A stretch of 64,000 bases of DNA from Cognatitamlana sp035818475 (GTDB lineage Bacteria; Bacteroidota; Bacteroidia; Flavobacteriales; Flavobacteriaceae), in NCBI RefSeq assembly GCF_035818475.1, contig NZ_JAYMGV010000005.1, positions 62,001-126,000 on the forward strand. The letters run 5' to 3'. The translations under genes were made by a program, and so were the position numbers. Positions 20,823 through 29,734 of this stretch are shown here, in pieces; positions within the stretch are counted from its first letter, which is position 1; the number at the start of each line of letters is the position of its first letter. The notes beneath the pieces are model-generated. The model did not search any database. It was not told where the DNA came from and worked only from the letters and a program-made list of their open reading frames with translations.

Positions 20823-20855
20823 AAAGATACCTTATTATAGCAATAAGGTATCTTT
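20823..20855 (-). terminator. Perfect 14-bp hairpin between nrfA and ccsBA
   Basis: AAAGATACCTTATT pairs perfectly with AATAAGGTATCTTT around a 5-base loop, and on the minus strand it is followed by a short T run. It lies 24 bases after the nrfA stop and 27 before the ccsBA start. It may partly terminate transcription so that much less ccsBA than nrfHA is made, or stabilise the nrfHA message. Confidence 0.7.
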
Positions 20856-20878
20856 ATGTTTTTATAATAAAATACGTC

Positions 20879-22375
20879 TTAGTTAGTAGCGGAAACTGTA
20901 TTTACAGGCATTTTATCTTCTCTGGCTTTTGCTGCCTCCAGCCATTTAGGCAATACATTCTTTTTAAATTCAGCTTTTTCTGCATTTAATTTATCCATAT
21001 CTAAACCAATATATTCCTGAGCTTTTTCTTTTGAAGAAATATCCGGCATCTCTACAGGTTTATTATGTCCTAAATCTGCTAATAAACGTGCCAGTTTAAC
21101 TCTAGCCTCTTGGGCTATTACCAATCCGCTACCAATAACTCTGGCTGTTTCTACCGGAGAATGAAATGATGCTCCATGTGCCGCAGCTGAATAATCCCAG
21201 CGCCATTGTCCGTGGCGAATATCTGTTAAAATAGGTTTCATTTGCTCTTCTGTAGCTCCTAGGTCCCAGCATTTTTTAGCTTCAATATGTGCCTTAACTA
21301 ATAAGTCCTCTAATTTCAAACGATTTTCTGTGGCTTTACGCTGTCTTTCATAAACATTAGCAATCAATTTACTTGATTCTTCTCTATGGCATACCTGACA
21401 GGCATTAGAAGTATTATTCAATGGCGATTGAATGTGATGGTCTGTGAATTTTTGCCCGCCTTCACTCTTATATGGCATATGACAATCTGCACAAGATACG
21501 CCTCTATCTGCATGAACTCCGGTTGTAAAGGTTTCATAACCCGGATGTTGTGCTTTTAACATTGGGGTTCTACTGATTTTATGCGTCCAGTCTGCAAACT
21601 CTATATTATCATAATACTGTTCCATGTCTTCAACCGTCATACCATCTTTCCAAGGAAATACTAAGTATGGTGTTCCTTCCTTTCCTGGTAAATTTGTATT
21701 GAAGTAATATTCTACATGGCACTGTGCACATACCAAAGAACGCATTTCATTATGCGTAGCCTGATTGATATCTTTCCCCATAGATTCAAAGGCTTCAACC
21801 AAAGCAGGTCTTGTAATACGCAGTTTCATAGTTTCCGGGTTATGACAGTCTGCACAACCTATAGGATTTACCACTTCTTCTCCCTTATCAGCCCATTTAC
21901 CACTGTAAAACTCCTTTATACCAATTTCATTCATTAAGCGTGGTACATCAGGACTCTTACAGGTCCAGCATGTAGCCGGCATTGGTCCGTCCCCTTTACC
22001 TTTAGGGCCACCGGTTCTTAAGGTATTATAAATATCTTCAACAGCATAAGCATGTCCTCTACCCTGATTATAATCTTTTGAAAAACCATAACCGGCAAAC
22101 AGTACCACTAAATTAGGGTCTTCTTCAAGAACATCTCGCATGGCTGATCCACCTTGCATTGAAGCAAAAGATGTATCTAAAGTTTGCATATAGGATTGAT
22201 ACTCTAATGGAAAGTTTTCTCCCCAAACTTCATTTCTTGGTTCGTTCTCGGCTATATTAACCTGTGGAACATACTTGTATTTAGCTTCAGACTTTCTATT
22301 GACAATACTGGAAGCCAAAAGCCCTAATAGAAATACTACGATAACGGTTACAATAAATAATACTTTGTTTTTCAT
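20879..22375 (-). CDS. nrfA: Ammonia-forming cytochrome c nitrite reductase, catalytic subunit
   Basis: ATG 22375 (MKNKVLFIVTVIVVFLLGLL) is preferred over 22429, which would overlap nrfH. It gives 498 residues with an N-terminal signal or anchor. Five heme sites are visible: the catalytic CWTCK (about residue 135, Lys as proximal ligand, diagnostic of NrfA) and four ordinary sites CADCH, CAQCH, CADCH and CQVCH. The CAQCHVEYYF segment carries the conserved Tyr and calcium-site region. It reduces nitrite to ammonium with six electrons in the periplasm, taking them from the menaquinol-oxidising partner NrfH encoded 13 bases upstream. Menaquinone genes lie elsewhere in the window. Confidence 0.96.
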   Translation of the reverse strand: MKNKVLFIVTVIVVFLLGLLASSIVNRKSEAKYKYVPQVNIAENEPRNEVWGENFPLEYQSYMQTLDTSFASMQGGSAMRDVLEEDPNLVVLFAGYGFSKDYNQGRGHAYAVEDIYNTLRTGGPKGKGDGPMPATCWTCKSPDVPRLMNEIGIKEFYSGKWADKGEEVVNPIGCADCHNPETMKLRITRPALVEAFESMGKDINQATHNEMRSLVCAQCHVEYYFNTNLPGKEGTPYLVFPWKDGMTVEDMEQYYDNIEFADWTHKISRTPMLKAQHPGYETFTTGVHADRGVSCADCHMPYKSEGGQKFTDHHIQSPLNNTSNACQVCHREESSKLIANVYERQRKATENRLKLEDLLVKAHIEAKKCWDLGATEEQMKPILTDIRHGQWRWDYSAAAHGASFHSPVETARVIGSGLVIAQEARVKLARLLADLGHNKPVEMPDISSKEKAQEYIGLDMDKLNAEKAEFKKNVLPKWLEAAKAREDKMPVNTVSATN

Positions 22376-22388
22376 TTGGTCACTTTTA

Positions 22389-22988
22389 TTATTCTTTAAT
22401 CTGTTCCTGCATCCATGTAGGAATAACAAGTTCGTCTACTTGATCTGTTGGTAATGGTGCTACGTTATACTTAATTGTTGATAATCCATGGACTTTTCCA
22501 TGTGGTACTTGTTTATGACAGCTCCAACATTGACGTCCGGTTCTATTGTCTTTATGGTCTTCTAACCAACCATTGTATTTTACTTGGGTAACTTGCTGAA
22601 CATGGCAACGAATACAATTACTTTGAACCACTTCCTGAGAGGCTTCTTTCATTTTAATAACATCTGGTTCTGCTCTAAGCGTAAATACTGAAGCGTGATA
22701 TACGCCATCCTTTGCTTTAAAATAATATTTGTTAAATATATTATCATGAGGTACATGGCAATCGTTACAATTAGCCCACTCCCGATGTGAACTATGCATC
22801 CAACTATTATATACCGGTGTCATGACATGACAGTTTACACAGGCCTGAGGATCATCAGACATATAAGACAATATTTTTGACTCTCTGGCCATAAATAATC
22901 CTAAGCCAACTATAACCGCAATGAAGAAAACCGCAGTTACTCTCCATCTGGATGTCTTTGGTGGTAATATTTCTTTTTTACGCTTCAA
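22389..22988 (-). CDS. nrfH: Cytochrome c nitrite reductase small subunit (NapC/NirT family menaquinol dehydrogenase)
   Basis: A 199-residue protein with one N-terminal TM helix (TAVFFIAVIVGLGLFMA) and four heme motifs: CVNCH, CNDCH, CIRCH and CWSCH. This is the NrfH pattern; the sequence following the first heme, HVMTPVYNSWMHSSHREW, includes the Met and His region that supplies unusual axial ligands in NrfH. It anchors NrfA to the membrane and passes electrons from menaquinol. First gene of nrfHA-ccsBA. A possible -7 element (TATATTTG, minus strand, 23156-23149) lies about 160 bases upstream. Confidence 0.95.
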   Translation of the reverse strand: MKRKKEILPPKTSRWRVTAVFFIAVIVGLGLFMARESKILSYMSDDPQACVNCHVMTPVYNSWMHSSHREWANCNDCHVPHDNIFNKYYFKAKDGVYHASVFTLRAEPDVIKMKEASQEVVQSNCIRCHVQQVTQVKYNGWLEDHKDNRTGRQCWSCHKQVPHGKVHGLSTIKYNVAPLPTDQVDELVIPTWMQEQIKE

Positions 22989-23239
22989 TATATTGTATTT
23001 ATAGGGTTTGCAAAATGCCTAATATATAATTGCGCTTAAGTCTCCACAATATTGAAGATAGAATATGTAATAACAAATAGCGGGTACTCAAGGTTGATTA
23101 GTTTGTTTAGTAAAATTAACGAATTTATTTTTTCAAACAACTTTTGTACAAATATATTTATTCATTATTTACATAAATATAACATTTGTCATAGTTTTAA
23201 TTATTGTTGAGTTTTGGGTGATTTTTTTTGGAAAAGGCT

Positions 23240-23425
23240 GCTTCGTCCTTTGTCCTTGCAATAGCTGAAATGGGTAATAACCTGGTATAAAGTCGAATAA
23301 ATTACCATACCTTGAAATGACCTTTCTTTGGACTAAACCGCTTCGTTTTGCCTTCTCGCAAAACGGTATAAGTAACAACAGGCAGATTACTTCGCCCTGG
23401 GGCCTCGTAATGACACTATAATGAA
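23240..23425. repeat. Degenerate dispersed palindromic repeat in a 517-base gap
   Basis: The gap 22989-23505 has no credible gene; a 92-codon frame at 23169-23447 has no family features. It holds a locally GC-richer block resembling the common GTCATT(G/A)CGAGG...AATCTG intergenic repeats. On the minus strand the block starts GTCATTACGAGGCCCCAGGG and continues through AGTAATCTGCC. It includes a perfect hairpin CGTTTTGC-CTTCTC-GCAAAACG at 23344-23365. Composition differs from its surroundings. Confidence 0.55.
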
Positions 23426-23429
23426 ATAT

Positions 23430-23468
23430 AAAAAAAGTAAAAGCCAATTCAAAATTAAATTGGCTTTT
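23430..23468 (-). terminator. Intrinsic terminator of the surface-protein operon
   Basis: An 11-bp perfect stem AAAAGCCAATT/AATTGGCTTTT with an 8-base loop, followed on the minus strand by a T run, lies 38 bases after the stop of the OmpA-type gene. It marks the end of the 27.0-23.5 kb operon. Confidence 0.8.
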
Positions 23469-23505
23469 AAATTATACTAATGGGTTAATTGGTTTTTAAT
23501 AACTA

Positions 23506-24606
23506 CTAATTTTCTAATACTCTAAATTCTGTTCGTCTATTCTTTTGGTGTTCATTTTCAGAACAGTCCACATCATTTTCACAACGGTTAACCAACCTGG
23601 ATTCTCCATAACCCTTTGCTGATAAGCGGCTTTTTGAAATGCCTTTTGACGCTAAATAGTTCACAACTGAATTAGCGCGTTGTTGAGATAATATAATATT
23701 GAAGTTGTCATGTCCTCTTGAATCAGTATGAGACATAATCTCAATGCTTATTGGTTTACTTTTAAGTAATGGTAGTAAGGTTTCATCTATTGTTCTCTTT
23801 GAAGCTGGTGTAAGGCGAGCACTTCCTAACTCATAAAATATTGGTAAAATATTAGCATCTAATAATTCACAATCTACCTCTTCCCAAGTAGTAATACCTC
23901 CTTTTTTTGTTATAATGGTTTTTGATACTTCTTTATACTGTGCTGGTACCTTTACATTTTTTGTTATTGCCGGTGAATCTACAACCAACTTTTTAATGGT
24001 TTTGTATTCTGCAGGAATTTCGATTTCATCTACCCTTGCCGGAGTTTTTATAACTCTTTTTTTATAAGAACCAGAACTTTGAGGTGTTTTTTCATTAGAA
24101 ACTGTAGCATCTTTCACAAGAGCTGTATAGTTAACATTTCTGAATTGAGCAGGGTATTCTATAAAACAGGCTGCTACGCAGTCATCTTTATTTGGAGAGT
24201 CACAGGTAATTTCTTTGTATTCCCAACCTCCTGTTTTTGGATACACTTCAACAGTTTTACTACCCGTTGTAAAAGATGCCGGTATAATTTTTAAATCACT
24301 ACTACTTTCTTGTTTGATATATGATACTTCTTCAGTTTCATATACAGCCGGTACATAAACAAATTTTTTTGAAGCTTCTTTTACTATAACACGCTCTTCA
24401 ACTGTTTTATATGTGGCCGGCACTACCTCTAATTTGGTATATGCAGGATATACTTCAATGGCTTCTGTTACAGTTTTATATTCATTCTTGGTAATACACT
24501 TTACATAACATTTCCCTGGTTCTGCTTTGCCCGGCAGGTTTTCTTGGGCAAACAAGATTACCGATGAAAACATCATAATTACTAATAGATTAAGCTTTTT
24601 TGTCAT
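23506..24606 (-). CDS. OmpA-family peptidoglycan-binding protein with repeated N-terminal motif
   Basis: 366 residues with a signal peptide (ends VILFAQ). The N-terminal 240 residues contain several copies of a loose (V/I)PAxY(K/E)T motif (VVPATYKTVEE, YVPAVYETEE, EIPAEYKTIKK, KVPAQYKEVSK), suggesting a repetitive beta structure. The last 115 residues are a clear OmpA/MotB-like domain: FYELGSARLTPASKRTIDE, then SHTDSRGHDNFN, LSQQRANSVVNYL and KGYGESR. A Cys pair (CENDVDC) near the end is common in flavobacterial members. It probably tethers the outer-membrane complex to peptidoglycan. It is the last of three co-oriented genes, after a PorP/SprF gene and a type-B sorted protein gene. Confidence 0.88.
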   Translation of the reverse strand: MTKKLNLLVIMMFSSVILFAQENLPGKAEPGKCYVKCITKNEYKTVTEAIEVYPAYTKLEVVPATYKTVEERVIVKEASKKFVYVPAVYETEEVSYIKQESSSDLKIIPASFTTGSKTVEVYPKTGGWEYKEITCDSPNKDDCVAACFIEYPAQFRNVNYTALVKDATVSNEKTPQSSGSYKKRVIKTPARVDEIEIPAEYKTIKKLVVDSPAITKNVKVPAQYKEVSKTIITKKGGITTWEEVDCELLDANILPIFYELGSARLTPASKRTIDETLLPLLKSKPISIEIMSHTDSRGHDNFNIILSQQRANSVVNYLASKGISKSRLSAKGYGESRLVNRCENDVDCSENEHQKNRRTEFRVLEN

Positions 24607-24761
24607 AATTTCACTTTTTTATAGATATAATAAATGTTAATAATTCTTTATATGTCTTTGAAACAATAGGGCTTAAAGACTTCTTTGTTGTCCTTTTACC
24701 AAAGTGATTAAAAAGCAACATAGTATTAAAGCTATTGGAAAAATGTTTTCATGATATTGTA

Positions 24762-25703
24762 TTAAAAAAATCTGGGGTTAATAATTTTATTAATGGTTGT
24801 TGCCAGTTCAAACCTTAGAACTATTTCATGAGAACCGGAATTGTAATTACTAAAATCTGTAGTATCATAATCATAAGCATAGCCTATCATGATTTGATCT
24901 GACACTTGAAATCCAGCTAAAGTACTTATTGCTGCATCCAAACTATAGGCTACACCTAACATAAGTTTTTCATTAAACAAGAAATTTGCAGAGCTATTAA
25001 TAGCTAATGGAGCTCCTGATGTTCCTTTTACTAATACTGCAGGTTTAAATTGAGTGGTGTCATTCAGCGTAAACACATAACCTGTTATAAAATAAAAAGT
25101 AGCTTTTTCTGATGCGGTGGACACTAATACATTATCATTATAATGCTTGGTTTCCAACAAATTGGGACTAGACATTCCTAAATACCATTTATCACTACTT
25201 AAATATGCTCCTAAACCAATTATTGGTGAAAATTCATTATTAATATCTGCTGAATTGGGATCAGATGGATCATAATTCAATGTAGAATTTGTAAAATTGA
25301 CATTGTATAGATTAAAACCACCTTTAAGCCCAAATGATAATTTAGTAGTATTTGAGATTCTAATTCTATATGCAAAATCTACAGCAAAATTACTTTCTTG
25401 AGATGGCCCTATTTCGTCATTAAAAAATGATACCCCTAACCCAATACCCCGTTGCCCTACAGGAGTATTTAAAGAAGCTGTTAAAGTTTTAGGGGCACCA
25501 TTTATACCAGCCCATTGTGCACGATAGATAGAATTAATGTTAAACACCTCTCTACTTCCAGCATAAGCCGGGTTTATAGCCACTGTGTTGTACATATATT
25601 GTGTATATTGAGCATCTTGTTGAGCAAAACTTGAAATTATTGTAAAGAGACCTCCGCAAATAGTTATCACAATACATGAGCATATCTTTTTTAGGGACTT
25701 CAT
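24762..25703 (-). CDS. PorP/SprF family type IX secretion outer-membrane protein
   Basis: 313 residues, the usual family length. Signal peptide near residues 1-27 (ends SSFAQQ), followed at once by the family signature DAQYTQYMYNTVAINPAYAG and GVSFFNDEIGPS. Alternating polar and hydrophobic strands continue to the C-terminus, as for a beta-barrel. Members of this family pair with T9SS cargo proteins and are needed for surface attachment or export of specific type-B proteins; the type-B protein encoded 10 bases upstream is the likely cargo. This is the short, standard form, unlike the 819-residue fusion at 11.3-13.8 kb. Confidence 0.93.
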   Translation of the reverse strand: MKSLKKICSCIVITICGGLFTIISSFAQQDAQYTQYMYNTVAINPAYAGSREVFNINSIYRAQWAGINGAPKTLTASLNTPVGQRGIGLGVSFFNDEIGPSQESNFAVDFAYRIRISNTTKLSFGLKGGFNLYNVNFTNSTLNYDPSDPNSADINNEFSPIIGLGAYLSSDKWYLGMSSPNLLETKHYNDNVLVSTASEKATFYFITGYVFTLNDTTQFKPAVLVKGTSGAPLAINSSANFLFNEKLMLGVAYSLDAAISTLAGFQVSDQIMIGYAYDYDTTDFSNYNSGSHEIVLRFELATTINKIINPRFF

Positions 25704-25713
25704 TTGTTTTTAA

Positions 25714-26982
25714 TTAGTTATGACCTCCATTTATATATAAATAATCAGCTTTTTTAACTGTTTGGACCATTGAGGTATCACCATTTGTATAGTCTACCTC
25801 TAGTATATAATAATAAGTTCCTGTGGGAAGCTTGTTGTTTTTGCTTATAGTTAACCTGCCATTTGAAAAACCAGAAAACACATTACCATCAACGCCATAA
25901 TCATCACTTTCAAATACTTTTATACCCCATCTATTAAAAACTTTTATGCCTAACCTTTTTACACAAGAAGCTCTTCCCGTTGCTGTTTTTATTTTTAAAT
26001 AGTCGTTGATACCATCTTTATTAGGCGTGATAAGGTTATGTACTAATAAACCACATGGTAACATATTATCATCATTGATTCTCGCTAGAGTAAAGACACC
26101 ATATTTATTTACCGCTGTAGTCACCGTTTGTGCATCTTTATTAACCAAACCTCCTTCATCGACCCATGATTTCAGATCGTCATCCCACCTTGCAATATGT
26201 ATTGCATTGTATGGTTCTGTAATTATACTTTCTGGGGTTATAGCTTTATTCCATGATAGGGTTATCAACACATCTGTATTACCATTTGTTCGTTCTATAA
26301 GCCAATGTTCTGCATTATCAATATGCTCTAGTCTTGAACTTCGTTTGGCTATTGGATAATTGACATTGGTATCTTCAAAAAAGTACTTTGAAGTAAATAC
26401 TTCTGATCCTGTATTTGGTGCAGAAATACCAGCTAAACGGTAAAATCCACCAGCTCCAACTGGATATGTAAATGAAGTGCTTCCATTTTTTATAACCGGA
26501 CCATTTATATGGCTATCATCATTAGTATTAACATGGATTGCTTCTTGTTCAAATATAAAATCACCTCCATAGCTCTCATTATCTACAATTCCATTATTAT
26601 ATTCAACTTCATTAGTTATACTAATAGTTCCACTAAGTTCAAAAGCGTGTTGGGCTGCAATATTATTAAATAAACAATTGTACAAATAACTGGCCTGGCT
26701 TCCGGTAATTTGTTGTACCGTATCTCCAACGTAACGTGTTAAACCGGTAGCTCCTGAAAAATCAACAACGCCATCGTTATTCCAATTAGCATATATATAA
26801 GCATCTCCATCATTGATAAATACCCCCGAAGGTGTATTATTAAAGGGCATTATTGTAGAAAACTGAGTCCCTGGGTTAATGTACAGCTCTCCAATATTAG
26901 TAGTTTGTGCCCTGATAGCCATGCCAAAACACACTGAGATTAAGGAACCTGTTGTCATTATTTTTTTCAATTTTGTTTCCAT
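25714..26982 (-). CDS. Surface protein with T9SS type-B gliding-associated C-terminal domain
   Basis: 422 residues with a probable N-terminal signal (TTGSLISVCFGMAIRAQ). The middle is beta-rich and Asn/Thr-rich, with no recognised catalytic motif. The C-terminal 100 residues show the type-B signature: HNLITPNKDGINDYLKI, KVFNRWGIKVFES and LPTGTYYYILEVD. The domain ends with TVKKADYLYINGGHN. It is exported by T9SS and probably assembles with the PorP/SprF and OmpA proteins encoded directly downstream. First gene of the three-gene operon; the terminator lies at 23430-23468. Confidence 0.88.
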   Translation of the reverse strand: METKLKKIMTTGSLISVCFGMAIRAQTTNIGELYINPGTQFSTIMPFNNTPSGVFINDGDAYIYANWNNDGVVDFSGATGLTRYVGDTVQQITGSQASYLYNCLFNNIAAQHAFELSGTISITNEVEYNNGIVDNESYGGDFIFEQEAIHVNTNDDSHINGPVIKNGSTSFTYPVGAGGFYRLAGISAPNTGSEVFTSKYFFEDTNVNYPIAKRSSRLEHIDNAEHWLIERTNGNTDVLITLSWNKAITPESIITEPYNAIHIARWDDDLKSWVDEGGLVNKDAQTVTTAVNKYGVFTLARINDDNMLPCGLLVHNLITPNKDGINDYLKIKTATGRASCVKRLGIKVFNRWGIKVFESDDYGVDGNVFSGFSNGRLTISKNNKLPTGTYYYILEVDYTNGDTSMVQTVKKADYLYINGGHN

Positions 26983-27140
26983 AATCTTATATCCAAAAAG
27001 AAAGGGATAAACCTGAAGAGGCAGGAACTCTATATTTTAATTCAACTAATTAAAAACAGAAGTTTAGGGGCTTTACATTTGTATAAACAAATTAATCAAG
27101 AGAACTTTTTCTGTAAATATTGTGCTTTATTCAGAACATA

Positions 27141-27752
27141 TTAACGCAAAAGAAAATTACACTTCCTGCGAATTCGGCTTAGTGATTGTGGAGTTATTCC
27201 CAAGTAAGATGAAATCACTCCTAATGGTGTATCTCGTATTACTTCCGGGCTTTTGGTTAAAAGTAGGTTGTATTGTTCTTCGGCTGTCTTGGTTAACAAG
27301 TTAAATTCTCTTTCTCTCTTTTTTACATATTGATTTTCAATAATTTTCTTAATAACAAGCTTAAAGTCTTCGCTACGATTGCAAAGCTTATTTAATGCTT
27401 GGTAACAAATACTAATTAACTTTACATCACTTAAAGCTACAATATTATACTTTGATACTTTATTTGTAATAAACGATTCAAATTCTCCAACAATCTCATT
27501 TGGAAATGCTATCTCAGTTGTTTGTTTATACACATTCCTATTAGTATCATCCTCAACTATTCTATAATATTCTACAATACCACTCTTTAAAAAATAAATA
27601 TTCTTTTCAAACTCTCCTTTTTTCGTTATAAATTCTCCTTTTTTTAAACTATGCTCGCAAGTCTGAGAAGCGAAACATTTTATGTCTTCTTCACACAATT
27701 CAACTTCTATTGAACTTAATATATGCTTTAAACAATCTATATACTTACACAT
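27141..27752 (-). CDS. Crp/Fnr family transcriptional regulator
   Basis: 203 residues: an N-terminal cyclic-nucleotide-binding-type beta roll (about 20-120; KKGEFITKKGEFEKNIYFLK, FPNEIVGEFESF) and a C-terminal winged helix (about 150-203; GVISSYLGITPQSLSRIRRK). No Cys cluster for an iron-sulfur centre is apparent, so it is not a classic oxygen-sensing FNR. This is the common Bacteroidota subtype. It lies about 160 bases upstream of the type-B/PorP/OmpA operon, on the same strand, and could regulate it, but nothing in the sequence proves this. Confidence 0.88.
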   Translation of the reverse strand: MCKYIDCLKHILSSIEVELCEEDIKCFASQTCEHSLKKGEFITKKGEFEKNIYFLKSGIVEYYRIVEDDTNRNVYKQTTEIAFPNEIVGEFESFITNKVSKYNIVALSDVKLISICYQALNKLCNRSEDFKLVIKKIIENQYVKKREREFNLLTKTAEEQYNLLLTKSPEVIRDTPLGVISSYLGITPQSLSRIRRKCNFLLR

Positions 27753-27777
27753 GGATTCTATTTTATAATTTAAAAAA

Positions 27778-28088
27778 CCCTTCCACTACACTACTCTCTA
27801 TTATATAAATCCCAAATACGATGACCAATCCTATTTAATTAATAGACATAAGCGTTAAAAGTTATAACGAACCAAAACTTTAAACACCACTTTAGTGGAA
27901 GGGTATATAACTAAGGTTTTACTAATTTTTATTATTTATACTTTAAAAATCCCCTTTTCACTTTGCTTAGCTCTCACAAACCCTTGCAATATGATGTTAG
28001 TAAAACAACCGTATTAAAAGAGAGCTTTATTGAAGGTACAACCCTAACATAACTTCATATTTAAAGCTCCATAAAAAGGGGGATTTTT
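27778..28088. repeat. Two successive long inverted repeats in the gap 27753-28106
   Basis: First pair: CCCTTCCACTA (27778-27788) with TAGTGGAAGGG (27893-27903), perfect over 11 bases. Second pair: AAAAATCCCCTTTT (27945-27958) with AAAAAGGGGGATTTTT (28073-28088, one extra G), enclosing a nested AGCTCTC (27969-27975) and GAGAGCT (28020-28026). No gene is visible between them. They may be terminators, structured leader RNA or remains of small palindromic elements. Confidence 0.5.
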
Positions 28089-28106
28089 TATTATTTCATT
28101 TCATTC

Positions 28107-28769
28107 TTAGCAAAAGCATTTTTTATAATAGATTACTGCGTCATCTATATTATTAAACTGTATGCCAAAAAAATGATTCAATCTGTCATTTAAGCCAGCA
28201 ATACATCTATTAATGCTAGCTTCTGTTTTATCCATACAAAGTGCTATTGTTTTCACCGTATACTTTTTATCTCTTAGCAAATAGACAAGAACATTTTCCT
28301 GCATTTTGGTAAGCATTTGATTTATCAAAACATGGCTTTTTACAAATTCAGTGGCTTTATCATATTTTTTAAAATTTCTGTATACATTAACATTTATAAC
28401 CTCATTATCATATTCCTTAATTGGTGTCAATACAAAATACACACCTCCCTTATTGGTAGTATTAGGAATGACCTTTAATAAGGCATATGAAAAATAATCG
28501 TGTCTTAATTGAATCGGTAAAACTACTTTCATGCAATAATCACTGCGATTCTTCTTCACAAAAGAGCTATTAAGAAAAATCTCAAAGTTTTTAAATATCT
28601 TTAAAAAATAATTTTTAAAACAAGGCTTTATTAATGAGACAAAGTTGTTATAATCGAGGTTTATATCTTCTAAAACTCTTAAATTAGAACTTAAAAGGCT
28701 AAAGCCTGACTCGTCTGTATCCAAACCCCAAATAAGTACCGGATCTATAACATGTTCTTTCTTCCTCAT
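28107..28769 (-). CDS. Atypical PAS/HTH regulator-like protein, paralogue A
   Basis: 220 residues, clearly paralogous along its whole length to the 241-residue protein at 32161-32886 (shared VLPI, LLKVIP, FVLTPIKEY(D/N)NEVI and DAV(I/D)YYKKCF). Residues 1-140 look like a PAS-type sensing domain. The last 65 residues sit where LuxR-type proteins carry their helix-turn-helix (KMQENVLVYLLRDKKYTVKT), but the usual TxREREVL and VSxxTVKxH signatures are lost. It may bind DNA differently, or act as a partner of another regulator. The nearest neighbours are a kinase and response regulator between the two paralogues. Function unknown. Confidence 0.65.
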   Translation of the reverse strand: MRKKEHVIDPVLIWGLDTDESGFSLLSSNLRVLEDINLDYNNFVSLIKPCFKNYFLKIFKNFEIFLNSSFVKKNRSDYCMKVVLPIQLRHDYFSYALLKVIPNTTNKGGVYFVLTPIKEYDNEVINVNVYRNFKKYDKATEFVKSHVLINQMLTKMQENVLVYLLRDKKYTVKTIALCMDKTEASINRCIAGLNDRLNHFFGIQFNNIDDAVIYYKKCFC

Positions 28770-28855
28770 CTTGAAAACTTTTAATTCAAAATTTTAATAA
28801 CTCAAAAACCAAGCGATACAAACAATGGTTTCATGTATTGCTTAATATTCAACAT

Positions 28856-29014
28856 TTATAAGTCATCGTTAAAATCATTTTTAGCGCTTTTATTAAGCTC
28901 TCTCTCTATTAGCTTTATATACTTAACAATTAAAAAAGCCAACAATCCTATCAGTACAAAAAACAGTGTGAAAAAAATAATCTTCATTTCCAGCGTTGTA
29001 AAAATTAAATTCAT
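28856..29014 (-). CDS. Possible 52-residue single-pass membrane protein
   Basis: An ATG at 29014 opens 52 codons: a hydrophobic segment (KIIFFTLFFVLIGLLAFLIV) then a charged tail (KYIKLIERELNKSAKNDFND). A second ATG nine codons in (28987) would also give a complete TM segment. The layout, helix plus polar tail, is typical of real small membrane proteins. It lies 86 bases upstream of the paralogue A gene, on the same strand. No clear ribosome site is visible and coding status is uncertain. Confidence 0.4.
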   Translation of the reverse strand: MNLIFTTLEMKIIFFTLFFVLIGLLAFLIVKYIKLIERELNKSAKNDFNDDL

Positions 29015-29734
29015 ATAGTTTTTTAGAAAGCTTCCATTATCATTTTATTGTTAAACCTTAATCAAATAATTCTCTATTCCTAGCTAAATTATTATGATAT
29101 AAAATTACATTTAACAGCCTTTAAACCTCATGGATTTCGAGTAGTAATAGTTCGAGTTTTTCGTAGAAATATGTCCAGTTATAAAATAGTTTTAAAACTA
29201 CACATAAGTAGTACTATAACTACATAATGGATTTTTTTAACCTGAGACATCTAAGTTTAATACCTTAAAGGCAAATAAAAGATAGTTTACTATAAGCTAT
29301 CTGTAAACGCTTATAGTTTTCAATCTACATACGTGTAGTCTTTGGATTACTTTTAAATATGTTTTCATACCTCAACTTTATAGTGATGCTATATGAATTG
29401 ATTCAAAGTGTCTTTGTTTGTAATGACATTATAACAAAATTATAGTTAAGTTGAACATCTATAATTAGGGTCTATATTATTAAAACAACTTTCTTTTTTG
29501 GTTGATTTTTTTAAGTAAATACAAGGATTAATGTAGCAAGCTGAACTACAGGCAAATATTATTAATTAAAAAGGACATATGAATTACCCCCTTTACTCAA
29601 AATCTTTAAAACTGTAAATTGTTTTAAGAAATAATTGTCATTTTTTTAGTTAGTATGTAGAACTGAAGACTAAACCCTTTATCAGTGTTTATTTGATGCT
29701 TTAACAACAATCATTAGAATAAGACGCTTATTAT
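29015..29734. other. 720-base AT-rich gap with CTAC/GTAG inverted motifs
   Basis: No credible gene seen. Several short dyads are present: TAGTTTTAAAACTA (29187-29200), GTAG-n7-CTAC just after it, and CTACA-TACG-TGTAG near 29325-29340. The 12-mer AGCTGAACTACA at 29539-29550 recurs at 32970-32981, upstream of paralogue B. These could be binding sites for the local regulators, but this is speculation. Confidence 0.35.

Noticed and set aside
23169..23447. 92-codon minus-strand frame
   Set aside because: It overlaps a dispersed palindromic repeat and the operon terminator; composition follows the repeat, not a protein family.
27122..27304. 60-codon plus-strand frame opposite the Crp/Fnr gene end
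   Set aside because: Overlaps the conserved winged-helix coding region in antisense; no support.
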